From: Planctomycetota bacterium
Lineage (GTDB): Bacteria; Planctomycetota; UBA1135; GCA-002686595
Direction of reading: 5' to 3'
Assembly: GCA_016714045.1 (NCBI GenBank)
Contig: JADJNY010000002.1
Coordinates: 186,001-250,000, forward strand
Length of the DNA stretch: 64,000 nucleotides
Below are positions 33,986 to 43,100 of the stretch, in pieces. Made by a program: the position numbers and the translations under genes. How positions within the stretch are numbered: the stretch's first letter is position 1; each line of letters opens with the position of its first letter. The notes under the pieces are model-generated. The model saw only the letters and a program-made list of their open reading frames with translations, had not been told where the DNA came from and did no database searches.

Positions 33986-34744
33986 ATGGCCGCGAGCGAG
34001 CCCTGGTACGTCACGGCCTTTCGCGGCGGGTACCGCGACGTCTATCCGCACCGCGACCTCGCGTCGGCGCGACGCGAAGCGGCCTGGCTCCTCGCGCACG
34101 ACGTGCGCGGTCGCGTCCTCGACCTCTGCTGTGGCTTCGGGCGGCACTCGCTCGCCCTCACGGAGTACGGTTGCGACGTGTTCGGGCTCGACTTGTCGCT
34201 CGACCTCCTCCGCGCTGCGCACGCGGACGAGCACACGCGCGCGATCGCCCACCGGCTCGTCCGCGGGGACGCGCGCGAGCTTCCGTTCGCGACCGGGAGC
34301 TTCGACTCCGTCGTCGTGCTGTTCTCGTCCTTCGGTTACTTCGGTCGGGACGGCGACGCGCGGATGCTCGCCGAGATCGCCCGCGTCCTGCGCCCTGAAG
34401 GGCGCGCAGTGCTCGACCTGATGAACCCCGCTCGCGTGCGGGCGGCGCTCGTGCCGCACTCCGTGACGCAGCGCGGCGAACAGGTCGTGGACGAGCGCCG
34501 CCGCATCGAGCCCGGTGCGGCGGACGGCGGTCCGAGCTCGATCGTGGTGAAGGACGTCGTGCTCACCGGGCCGGGCGGCGTGTCGCGCAGCTGGACGGAG
34601 CGGGTCGGGCTCTACGAACTCGGTGCGCTCGAGCGCGCCCTCCGCGCGCACGGGCTCGGGCCCACGGGCGTGCATGGGGACTTCGACGCGACCCAGCACT
34701 CGGCTACGTCGCCGCGGCAGATCGTCGTGGTGCGTAGGACCTAG
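33986..34744 (+). CDS. class I SAM-dependent methyltransferase
   Basis: The 252-residue protein has a Rossmann methyltransferase core: motif I VLDLCCGFGRHSLAL (45-59), the acidic end of beta-2 VFGLDLSLD, DARELPFATGSFDSVVVLFSSFGYF (motif IV region), and a LRPEGRAVLDLMNP post-motif. The N-terminal ASEPWYVTAFRGGYRDVYPHRD resembles small-molecule methyltransferases, yet the substrate cannot be named. ATG 33986 lies 4 bases past the lipoprotein stop; GGCGG precedes it weakly. No partner gene hints at a pathway. Confidence 0.88.
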   Translation: MAASEPWYVTAFRGGYRDVYPHRDLASARREAAWLLAHDVRGRVLDLCCGFGRHSLALTEYGCDVFGLDLSLDLLRAAHADEHTRAIAHRLVRGDARELPFATGSFDSVVVLFSSFGYFGRDGDARMLAEIARVLRPEGRAVLDLMNPARVRAALVPHSVTQRGEQVVDERRRIEPGAADGGPSSIVVKDVVLTGPGGVSRSWTERVGLYELGALERALRAHGLGPTGVHGDFDATQHSATSPRQIVVVRRT

Positions 34745-34860
34745 GCACTGCGGCCGTGCCGACCGCGGATTCGGCGTCGCGAGCGGGGGAACGGCGCGGG
34801 GGGCCTTCGCTATACTCCCGGGTCACCGCGCCCCCTACGGGCGCTCGAGGACCCCTGCTC

Positions 34861-36120
34861 ATGCCCCACGACATCCACTTCAGCCCGCTCTGCAACGAAC
34901 TCGCCGCCAAGGCCCGTGAGATCGCGGACAAGCACGTGCGTCCGCTGGCGTCGAAGTACGACAAGCTCCAGGAGTACAACTTCGATGCAGCGCGCGCGGT
35001 CGCGGCGGCCGGGTTGTTCAAGACGTTCATCCCGAAGGAGTACGGCGGATCGGGCGCGGGGCTGCTGGCGCTCGCGCGCGTGACGGAAGAGCTCGCGAAG
35101 GCCGACTCCGGCTTCGGCGTCGCGTTCGCGGTCAACGCGCTCGGCTCGTTCCCGATCCTCGTCGGCGGCACCGAGGCGCAGAAGCAGCGCTGGCTCCCTT
35201 CCGTGGCGCGCGGCGAGAAGATGGTCGCCTTCTGCCTTTCCGAGAAGTTCGCGGGCTCGGACGCGAGCGGCCTCGCCGTGCGCGCCGTCGAAGACGGCGA
35301 CCACTGGGTGATCAGCGGCGAGAAGAAGTGGACGACGAACGGCGGCGTGGCGGACATCTACTCGGTGTTCTGCGTCACGGACCCGAACTCGAAGTCGCGC
35401 CGCATCAGCGCGATCGTCGTCGAGAAGGGGACGCCCGGCTTCAGCGTGAAGAAGGTCGAGAACAAGATGGGCATCCGTTGCGTGCCCGTCGTCGAGACGC
35501 ACTTCGACAACGTGCGCGTGCCCAAGGCGAACCTGATTGGCGAGCGGCCCGGGATGGGCTTCAAGCACGCGATGCAGACGCTCGACCTCGCCCGTCCCGG
35601 CGTCGCCGCGCAGGCGGTCGGAGCGGCACAGGGAGCGCTTGACCTCGCCAACGTCTATGCGAACCGCCGTCAGCAGTTCGGGGTACCGATCAGCAACCAC
35701 CAGATGGTGCAAAAGATGCTCGCCGACATGGCGATGAAGACGGACGCCGCCCGGTGGCTCGTCTACGCGGCGGCGGCGGGTGTCGAAAGTGGCAGCCCGA
35801 TGACCTCCAAGATGGCAGCCATGGCCAAATGCTTCGCCACCGACGTCGCCATGGAGGTCGCCACGGACGCCGTGCAGGTGTTCGGCGGGTACGGGTTCAT
35901 GGAGGACTACCCCATCGCCAAGTACTTCCGCGACGCGAAGATCCTCCAGATCTACGAAGGCACGAACCAGATCCAGCGGATGGTCATCGCGCGCCACCTC
36001 ATCAAGGAAGTGGCCGACCTGGAGCACCTGCAGGCCTACATCCCGCAGGAAACGCAGCAGACCTACACGGGCGCGGCCGCGATCACACAGACCCGTTCGA
36101 CGGCGAGCACGGCGAGCTGA
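34861..36120 (+). CDS. acyl-CoA dehydrogenase
   Basis: A 419-residue FAD enzyme that introduces the alpha-beta double bond in acyl-CoA. Visible: N-terminal helical domain, the beta domain with CLSEKFAGSDASGL and ISGEKKWTTNGG (FAD contacts), and the C-terminal helices with the catalytic Glu in ILQIYEGTNQIQRMVIARH near 380. It is closest to short/branched-chain type enzymes by layout; substrate not decidable. TATACT at 34811-34816, 45 bases before the ATG, is a good -10 without a clear -35. A hairpin follows the stop. It stands alone, with no etfAB or other beta-oxidation genes in the window. Confidence 0.95.
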   Translation: MPHDIHFSPLCNELAAKAREIADKHVRPLASKYDKLQEYNFDAARAVAAAGLFKTFIPKEYGGSGAGLLALARVTEELAKADSGFGVAFAVNALGSFPILVGGTEAQKQRWLPSVARGEKMVAFCLSEKFAGSDASGLAVRAVEDGDHWVISGEKKWTTNGGVADIYSVFCVTDPNSKSRRISAIVVEKGTPGFSVKKVENKMGIRCVPVVETHFDNVRVPKANLIGERPGMGFKHAMQTLDLARPGVAAQAVGAAQGALDLANVYANRRQQFGVPISNHQMVQKMLADMAMKTDAARWLVYAAAAGVESGSPMTSKMAAMAKCFATDVAMEVATDAVQVFGGYGFMEDYPIAKYFRDAKILQIYEGTNQIQRMVIARHLIKEVADLEHLQAYIPQETQQTYTGAAAITQTRSTASTAS

Positions 36121-36487
36121 TCGTCCCATCCGTCCTTCCCGATGCGTTCGGGAGGGCTCGAGCGCCGCAGCGGGCCGCCCCACGCGTGGGAGCGGCCCGC
36201 TTGCATGTCCTGGGTGTGCAGCGATGGATCCGCTCGCGGCAACAGACTCCGGGCACGCGATGTGCCCAGGGAGTGTGCCGACGCCCAAGTTCAAGGAAGA
36301 AAAAGTCCTGACCTCGGACATCGTTCGGCTCGCAGTCTGTCGTAACGCATGCAGGAGCCCGGCTCGAAACCGCCGACTCCCGCCGATCCACACGCAGCCG
36401 GGTCGGAGCTCGCCTCCGACTCGGTTGGAATCGCAACCATCATCGCCCCCTGGGGGAGGCCGCCCCACGGCCTCGAGGAGGCAACTC
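36121..36487. other. 367-base gap: terminator plus leader of the sigma factor gene
   Basis: After the acyl-CoA dehydrogenase terminator hairpin the gap contains a small perfect stem at 36251-36256/36262-36267 (GGGCAC/GTGCCC) and an A-rich patch at 36294-36304, the sort of place where the promoter of the following sigma factor gene would lie. I could not pick out a defensible -35/-10 pair. The reading frame of the sigma gene is open through much of this gap, but the sequence is not protein-like. Confidence 0.5.
36169..36201 (+). terminator. hairpin after the acyl-CoA dehydrogenase gene
   Basis: A stem of about 14 bp with one bulged base, centred at 36184/36185, begins 48 bases after the stop. 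It is followed by TTGC rather than a T-run. Likely a terminator given its position and strength. Confidence 0.6.
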
Positions 36488-37633
36488 ATGGCACGCAAGG
36501 TCCTGTCCCACTCCGAGCTCGACGGATACCTGGACGAGCTCTCCACCGCTCCGGACACGTTCCAGCGCAAGGCGCTCGAGCTGATCGACCAGTTCGATCG
36601 CAAGGCCATCTATCTCGAGATCACGGATCCCGCGCGCTGGCACAAGGACGGCAAGCCCGTCACGCCGGCGTCGATCGAGAACCAGCTTCGCGCCGACATC
36701 GACAACATCGTGATCCTCGACCGCGAGGAGGAAGCGCGCCTCGCGCGTCGCATCGAGTTCGCGCGGCTGCGGCTCGAGAAGCTCCTGTCCGAGACGGGCC
36801 TCACCATGGAGGACTTGGAGCACGGCGTCGCGGGTTCGCCGCAGTCGTTCATCGGCCAGGGCGAGCTCACGTGCAGCCTGCCGCCGAAGGTGTGCCGCCG
36901 GTGGGCGGAGCTCCATGCGCTGCGCACGGAGATGGTGGAGCGCAACCTCTATCTCGTCCTGATCAACGTCGAGCGTTATGCGCACACGACGGCGGGGCGG
37001 CCCGACCTGATCCAGGAAGGTGCCACGGCGCTCTACCGCGCGGTCGACGGCTTCGACTGGCGGCGCGGGCTCCTGTTCCGCACGTACGCGGTGCACTGGC
37101 TGAACCAGGCCTTCCGCGCGTACCTCTACAACTTCACGAACACGGTGCGCGTGCCCGTCTACCTGCAGAAGGCGATGAAGCACGTGAACCAGGCGATCGA
37201 GCGGCTCGGCGATCCGAACGCGTCGGTCGAGCGGATCGCGCAGGAGTCGCAGCTCGGCGAGAACCTGGTCGAGATGGCGCTCTCGAACGTGCGTTCGTCG
37301 CGCTCGCTCGACGCGCCGATCGGCGGCGACGAGGGCACGACGCTGCGCGACTTGATCGGTCCGCGCGTGGGCGAGGAAGGTCCGTACTCGACCGACCTCG
37401 AGGACCACACGCTACAGGGGAGCCTGCACGAAGCGATGGATCGCCTTTCGAACCGCGAGCGGCTGATCCTGAGCTTGCGGTTCGGCATCGGCACGGACCA
37501 CGAGCACACGCTGTCCGAGGTCGCGGAGAAGCTCGGTGTGAGCCTCGAACGCGTGCGCCAGATCCAGGTGCGCGCGCTCGGGAAGCTGCGGACGCCGAAG
37601 CTGCGCAAGGAAGTAGATCCGTTCCTCAACTGA
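36488..37633 (+). CDS. RNA polymerase sigma-70 family factor (primary-like, divergent N terminus)
   Basis: The 381-residue sigma factor has a recognisable region 2 (VERNLYLVLINVERYA, PDLIQEGATALYRAVDGFDWRRGLLFRTYAVHWLNQAFR), region 3 (RVPVYLQKAMKHVNQAIERL), and region 4 with a helix-turn-helix (TLSEVAEKLGVSLERVRQIQVRALGKLR). It lacks an acidic region 1.1, and residues 1-90 are unlike RpoD. Region 2.4 has LNQAFRAYLYNFTNTV in place of the usual RQAI-type sequence, so promoter preference may differ. GAGGAGG, nine bases upstream, supports the ATG. A textbook terminator follows, so it is monocistronic. It could be an alternative or second sigma factor. Confidence 0.93.
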   Translation: MARKVLSHSELDGYLDELSTAPDTFQRKALELIDQFDRKAIYLEITDPARWHKDGKPVTPASIENQLRADIDNIVILDREEEARLARRIEFARLRLEKLLSETGLTMEDLEHGVAGSPQSFIGQGELTCSLPPKVCRRWAELHALRTEMVERNLYLVLINVERYAHTTAGRPDLIQEGATALYRAVDGFDWRRGLLFRTYAVHWLNQAFRAYLYNFTNTVRVPVYLQKAMKHVNQAIERLGDPNASVERIAQESQLGENLVEMALSNVRSSRSLDAPIGGDEGTTLRDLIGPRVGEEGPYSTDLEDHTLQGSLHEAMDRLSNRERLILSLRFGIGTDHEHTLSEVAEKLGVSLERVRQIQVRALGKLRTPKLRKEVDPFLN

Positions 37634-37653
37634 CGAGGGGCGGGTTCGACGAG

Positions 37654-37685
37654 CGAGCGGGAGCCGGGGGGCTCCCGCTCGTTTT
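37654..37685 (+). terminator. intrinsic terminator of the sigma factor gene
   Basis: A perfect 12-bp stem (37654-37665 with 37670-37681), loop GGGG, immediately followed by TTTT. It lies 20 bases after the stop and is the clearest rho-independent terminator in the window. Confidence 0.92.
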
Positions 37686-37700
37686 CCTTGGGGTGCTGCG

Positions 37701-38858
37701 ATGCTCGATCCGAAGTCGACGCGTCGCGCGCTATCGTGTTGGGGCATGCTCACCGCCGTGATGGCACTTGCGCTGCTCGCGTTCGAACCCATGAGCGTCC
37801 GCGCGGGCGTACCCGTCGTCGAGGGCAATGCGATGCGTCCGTCCGAACTCCTCGCGCCTCGCCTCCTCCGCACGCTCGCGATGGACGCGCTCGGCCGTCC
37901 GCCGCTCGAGTCCGAGCGCGCCGAATGGAGCACGAAGTCCCGCGCCGAACTCGTCGACGCGCTCCTCGCGACGCGCGCGTTCTGGGACCACTGGAAGGAA
38001 GAGCAGCTCTACTACTTCCTCCTCCTGAACAACTTCCGCCCGAAGTCCGACCGCGTCGCCGCGATCTCCGCCGAACTCGCCGAGGGACAGCTCGAGGTCC
38101 GCGCCGCGACGCACCGTATCGCGCTCAGCTCGAGCTTCGACCAGCGCAACCCCGGCGCCGACACCTTCGTCACCGTCGTGATGGAGCAGCTCTGCGGCCT
38201 CGAGGTGAAGAAGAACGCGCGCGAGCTCGAGATCGGCAAGAAGGTCTACGACGGCGCCGACGGCACGTTCCTCGGCGCGTCGGGCAAGACGCAGGCGGAC
38301 CTGGTGCGCATCGCGATCCAGAGCCCGCAGTTCACGCGTCACTTCCTCGCGCGCGAGTACGCGCGCTACGTCCACGCGAAGCCCGATCCGAAGGAGCTCG
38401 CGACGTGGGCCGCGCGCTTCGACGCCGACCCCAAGTCGTTCCGCGGGATCGTGCGCGACTGGCTCCTCTCGCCCGCCTACGACGCCCGCGTCGCGCGCGG
38501 GGCGCCGCAGGAAAACCGCCTCTTCGTGCGCGCGCTCTACGTCGACCTCGTCGGCCGCGCGCCGACGGACGAGGAGGCGGAGCCCTTGCGGGAGGCGCTT
38601 GACGGCCTCGCCGATCCCACCCCGCTGCGCGGTGTCTTCGCGCGGCTCCTGATCGACTCGGACAAGGTGAAGCTCCCGAAGCGCGAGGAGCTTGCCGATG
38701 CCGGCGCCTGGATCGACGGCCTCTTCGCGCGCCTGCTCGGCCGCGCGCCGTCCACGGAAGAGCGCGCGACCTTCGTAGGGTCCCTCGCCGAACCCGGTTG
38801 CCGCACGCAGACGGTGGTGTATGCCATCGTGTCGGGCGCCGAGTACGCTCGATACTGA
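37701..38858 (+). CDS. exported DUF1549-like protein, first gene of the decaheme cassette
   Basis: The 385-residue protein has an N-terminal signal sequence (Arg-containing n-region, then MLTAVMALALLAFEPMSVRAG; an internal ATG at 37746 is an alternative start). Two copies of a segment like LVGRAPTDEEAEPL and LLGRAPSTEERATF, plus ALGRPPLESERAEW near the N terminus, are the repeated element found in planctomycete DUF1549 proteins (with the L-x-G-R-x-P-x-x-x-E pattern). No haem motif is present. It is followed 12 bases later by a Tat-exported alkaline-phosphatase-like gene, the usual partner type in these bacteria. Role unknown. Confidence 0.82.
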   Translation: MLDPKSTRRALSCWGMLTAVMALALLAFEPMSVRAGVPVVEGNAMRPSELLAPRLLRTLAMDALGRPPLESERAEWSTKSRAELVDALLATRAFWDHWKEEQLYYFLLLNNFRPKSDRVAAISAELAEGQLEVRAATHRIALSSSFDQRNPGADTFVTVVMEQLCGLEVKKNARELEIGKKVYDGADGTFLGASGKTQADLVRIAIQSPQFTRHFLAREYARYVHAKPDPKELATWAARFDADPKSFRGIVRDWLLSPAYDARVARGAPQENRLFVRALYVDLVGRAPTDEEAEPLREALDGLADPTPLRGVFARLLIDSDKVKLPKREELADAGAWIDGLFARLLGRAPSTEERATFVGSLAEPGCRTQTVVYAIVSGAEYARY

Positions 38859-38870
38859 GCCAGGCCAGCC

Positions 38871-40085
38871 ATGGACGAACCGCGAGGCAACGACGAAGGG
38901 GCCAACACGGGCGCGAGTGCCTTGTCCGCGCTCGATCGCCGCCGTTTTCTCGGGCTCACGGCGGCCGGTGCGGGTCTGCTCGCGTTGCGCGCGAACGGAG
39001 CGCCGTGTTCGAGCCTCGAACCGACGCCGGCCGCGCTCCCCGGCGCGCGCAAGACGAAGCGCGTCGTCCTCGTCGCGTTCGCGGGCGGCGTGCGCACGCG
39101 CGACACATTCGGGTCGCCGGAGAACGTGCCCAACCTGAAGAAGCTCGCGGACGAGGGCGTGCTCTACACCCGCGCGCGCACCGCCAACCTCGGCCACTTC
39201 GGCGCAGCGCTGTCCATCTTCACCGGCGTCGCGGAGCAGCGCGGCATCCGCGAGAACGCGCGCGGTCCGTACCCGACCGTGTTCGAGTACGCGCGCAAGG
39301 AGCTCGGCCTCGCCGCGAACGACGTGTGGATCACGACCTCGGGCGGCGCGCAGCAAGTGAACTACGCGTACGGCCTGCACGCGGAGTACGGCGCGGCGTA
39401 CGGCGCGAACACGCTCGACGGCGAGGGCGTGTTCAACAAGGAGTTCAAGCGCGTGCTCGAGACGCTCGGGCGACCGCGCGAGATGCCGAAGGACGAGGAG
39501 GCGGCGCTCAAGAAGCTGCGCGCGTCGCTCGCGAAGGGCGGCGAGGCGGGGCTCAACTCCGCGGAGAGCGCGGCGCAGGTCGAGCGCTACATCCTGCAAG
39601 AGCTCACGCGCGGCACGGCCGACCTCACCGGCGCGAACGCGGGCGACGCGAAGGCGCTGCGGCTCGCGCGTAACCTCGTGTCGCTCTTCAAGCCGAAGCT
39701 GACGGCGGTCGTGCTGCAGGAGGCGGACACGGCGCATGGCTCGTACAACGGCTACGTCGAGGTGATCCGGCGCAACGACGCGGCGCTCGGCGAGCTCGTG
39801 CAGGCGCTGCGCGACGACCGGGAGCTCGCGACGTCGACCGCCGTGATCGTCGTGCCCGAATTCGGGCGCGACCGCGACCTGAACTCGCGGCGCGGGCTCG
39901 ACCACGGAGACGGTTCGGAGGACCTCTCGAACGTCGCGTGTCTCTGCTGGGGGCCCGATTTCGAGCGCGGGAAGGTCGTCCAGGAGGCCGTGCAGGTCGT
40001 CGACGTCGCGCCGACCGTGTGCGAGCTGCTCGGCGCGCGGGCGAAGCTCGCGAAGGGGAAGCGGCTCCCCGGTCTGTTCGCGTGA
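38871..40085 (+). CDS. Tat-exported alkaline-phosphatase/sulfatase-superfamily protein
   Basis: The 404-residue protein has a twin-arginine signal (ALDRRRFLGLTAAGAGLLAL at about 20-40), meaning it is exported folded. After cleavage the fold resembles the alkaline phosphatase superfamily and DUF1501: VVLVAFAGGVRTRDTFG, PNLKKLADEGVLYTRART, the segment with AHGSYNGYVEVIRRNDAALGEL, then VIVVPEFGRD and LDHGDG where metal-binding Asp/His usually lie. The nucleophile position after the first strand (GGVRTRD) lacks the usual D-S/T, so catalysis is doubtful. It sits in the middle of a tight three-gene unit with the decaheme protein downstream. Confidence 0.82.
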   Translation: MDEPRGNDEGANTGASALSALDRRRFLGLTAAGAGLLALRANGAPCSSLEPTPAALPGARKTKRVVLVAFAGGVRTRDTFGSPENVPNLKKLADEGVLYTRARTANLGHFGAALSIFTGVAEQRGIRENARGPYPTVFEYARKELGLAANDVWITTSGGAQQVNYAYGLHAEYGAAYGANTLDGEGVFNKEFKRVLETLGRPREMPKDEEAALKKLRASLAKGGEAGLNSAESAAQVERYILQELTRGTADLTGANAGDAKALRLARNLVSLFKPKLTAVVLQEADTAHGSYNGYVEVIRRNDAALGELVQALRDDRELATSTAVIVVPEFGRDRDLNSRRGLDHGDGSEDLSNVACLCWGPDFERGKVVQEAVQVVDVAPTVCELLGARAKLAKGKRLPGLFA

Positions 40086-40139
40086 GCGCGGGCCCGAGAC
40101 CGTAGCCGCGCGCGCGAAGCCCGGTAGGATCCCGCGACG

Positions 40140-43100
40140 ATGGCGCCGAAACGAAGCACGCTCCCGACGCGGTTCCACGTCGTCGTGCTCGTCCTCGCGC
40201 TCGCGGCGCTGGGTCTCGCGAACGCGGTCCCGGGGCCGGCGCAGGACCGCGGGGCGGCGTTCGGTCGCGCGGGCTCGAATGGCGTCTCCGCGCAGGATCG
40301 AGACGTGGCGCTCGGCTCCGCGGATCCGAGCACGACTGGGGACGACCTCGTGGCCTCCCGTGTTTTCGATGCGCGCGCCTCCTCCGCGCAGGAGCCCGAC
40401 CTCGCGCTCCAGGGCGACGGCTCGCGCGGCTGCGTCGCGTGCCACGCCGGCATCGAGCCGATGCACCCCGATGCGAAGCTCTCATGCGTCGAGTGCCACG
40501 GCGGCGACGCGAGCGCGAAGTCGAAGAGCGCGGCGCACGTGGCTCGCGCGCGCGAGTACGACGACGAGCGTGTCGCACCGAAGGACGAGGACCTCGTCTG
40601 GCGCCGCTTCGTGAACCCGATGGACCTGCGCGTCGCGCACCTCTCGTGCGACCGCTGCCACCCCGACTTCGCGGAGCACGTGAAGCTCTCGCTCCACGGC
40701 ACGACGGCGGGCCACCTCTCCGACGGCTACTACGAGATGGGCATCACGGCGCAGAAGCAGTCCGTGTGGAGCGTGTTCCCGACCGAGGCGCCGAAGGAGC
40801 GTGCGAACGGCCCGAACGGCGCCGATGCGAGCTCCGCGAAGGACGGGGCGACGCCCACGCTCAACGGTCTGCAGCAAGTCCCCGCGTTCGACCCCGACGC
40901 TCCGCCGCGCGCGCTCGCGTCGCACTACGCCGACCTCGCGCGCAAGGAGTGCATGCAGTGCCACCTGTGGTCGGAAGGCCGCGCGGTGAAGGGGCGCGTC
41001 GGCTTCGACGGCGACTACCGCGGCGAAGGTTGCGCCGCGTGCCACGTCGAGTACGCGCTCGACGGTCTGTCGGAGAGCGCGGACGCGAAGGCGATCCACG
41101 GCGAGCCGGGGCATCCGAAGAAGCACGCGATGACTGCGAAGCCGACCACGCAGACGTGCACGAGCTGCCACTACGGCGACGCGTCGATCGGGCTCAACTT
41201 CCGCGGGCTCTCGCAGCTCCCGCCGGGCGCGCCCGGCGGCCCGGAGATCGCGGGCACGACGGATCGGCTCCTCAACCGGCAGTTCTATCTGCAGGACGCC
41301 GCGCTGAACCCGCCCGACGTCCACCACGAGCGCGGGATGCACTGCATCGACTGTCACACGGCGGACGACGTGATGGGGGACGGGCGGCTCGTCGGCGCGA
41401 TGGAGCATGCCGTCGAGATCCAGTGCATCGACTGCCACGGCACGTTCACGGCACCGGCGACGTTCGTCACGCAGCGCGGCACACCGTTGAAGCACCTGAA
41501 GCGCGACGGCGACCGCGTCGTGCTCACGAGCAAGGTCGACGGCAAGGAGCACGTCGTGAAGCAGCTCGTGCACGCGCTCGATCCCAAGCGCCCCGAGTTC
41601 AACGCGAATGCCGCGAAGGCGATGACGGGCGAGCACGCGAAGGTCGCGTGCCACACCTGCCATTCGAGCTGGAACCCGAACTTCCTCGGCTTCCACTTCG
41701 ACCGCAACGAGTCGCTGACGCAGCTCGACCTGCTCTCCGGTAAGCGCACGCAGGGGCGCGTGACGACGCAGGAGAAGGTCTTCGCGACGTGGAAGAGCTT
41801 CTACGCGGGCTTCGACGAGCGCGGCTTCGTCGCCCCGTACCTGACGGGCTTCTCGACGATGGGGAGCGTGACGGACGCGAAGGGCGACAAAGTGCTCGAC
41901 CAGGTGCTGCCCGTGACGCAGGCGGGGCTCTCCGGCGTCACGATGATCCACCACCAGATGCACACGGTGCGCAGGAGCGCGCGCTCCTGCGTCGAGTGCC
42001 ACCGCTCGAGCGCCACGTGGGGCCTCGGCTCGCCGAACTTCCGCCTCGCGCGCCAGCTCGCGTTCGTCGCGGACCGCCGCGGCATCGAGGTCGTCGCGCT
42101 CGATCGCGCGAAGCTCGCGAGCTCGCTCCCGGTCGCGAAGGTCGTGCAGCCCGACGTGACGGCGCTCGAGCTCGACTGCGATCCGCTGCAGGGCCACGCT
42201 CGGTTCCTGTACGCGGGCGAGGGGCAGCGCGGGCTGCACGTGTTCGACGTGCGCGCGCCATCGGCGCCGAAGCGCGTCGCGTTCGTGCCTTCGCCGGGAC
42301 CGCTCGACCTCGCGCTGCGCGGCGACTTCCTCTACGCGGCGGAGGGCGCGGGCGGGCTCGCCGTGTACGACGTGTCGAATCCCGCGGCGGCGCGCGTCGT
42401 CGCGCGCGTGCCGATGTGCGACGCGCGCGCGGTCGCGGTGCAGTGGCCGTGGGCGTACGTCGCGGACGGGCCCGCCGGTCTCGTGGTCGTCGACGTGCGC
42501 GCGCCGACCGCGCCGAAGCTGCTCGGCGGGTTCGTCCCGCGCGGCGAGCGGGGCGAGGCGCGCGCGCTCGTCGACGTCGCGGTGCTCTTCCAGTACAGCC
42601 GCCCCCTCCCCGCGAAGAGGGACGCCGCTTCGGCGCCGGGCGACGCGCGCACGAAGGCGCGCATGCTCTGCGCGGTGCTCGACGCGGAGCAGGGCCTCTT
42701 GCTCGTCGACGCGACCGAACCGGAGCGCCTCGCGCAGCTCTGGCCGAACCCGAAGCCGCGAACGGGTCAGGAAACGCGCGTCGCGCAGCGCGCGGAGTAC
42801 AAGAGCCTGCTCCTCGCGAGCCATGTCGACCTCGCGCAGCCCGCTGGCGGCCAGCGCACGACGGAGCGCGACTACGCGTACGTCCTGCAGGAGGTGCAGG
42901 AGGGCCAGCTCTACGTCAACTACGTGAGCAGCGTCGACGTGAGCGAGCCCGGCCGTCCGCGCCGCGTCGGAAACAAGCGGCTGCTCGGCTCCGCGGAGAC
43001 GCTCGCGTCGATGTCGGTCTACAACGCGCCGTTCCTGCAAAGACAACTCCTCGTCGCGGGCAACGACGGCGCGCAGGTCGTCGACGCGACCGTGTCGTCG

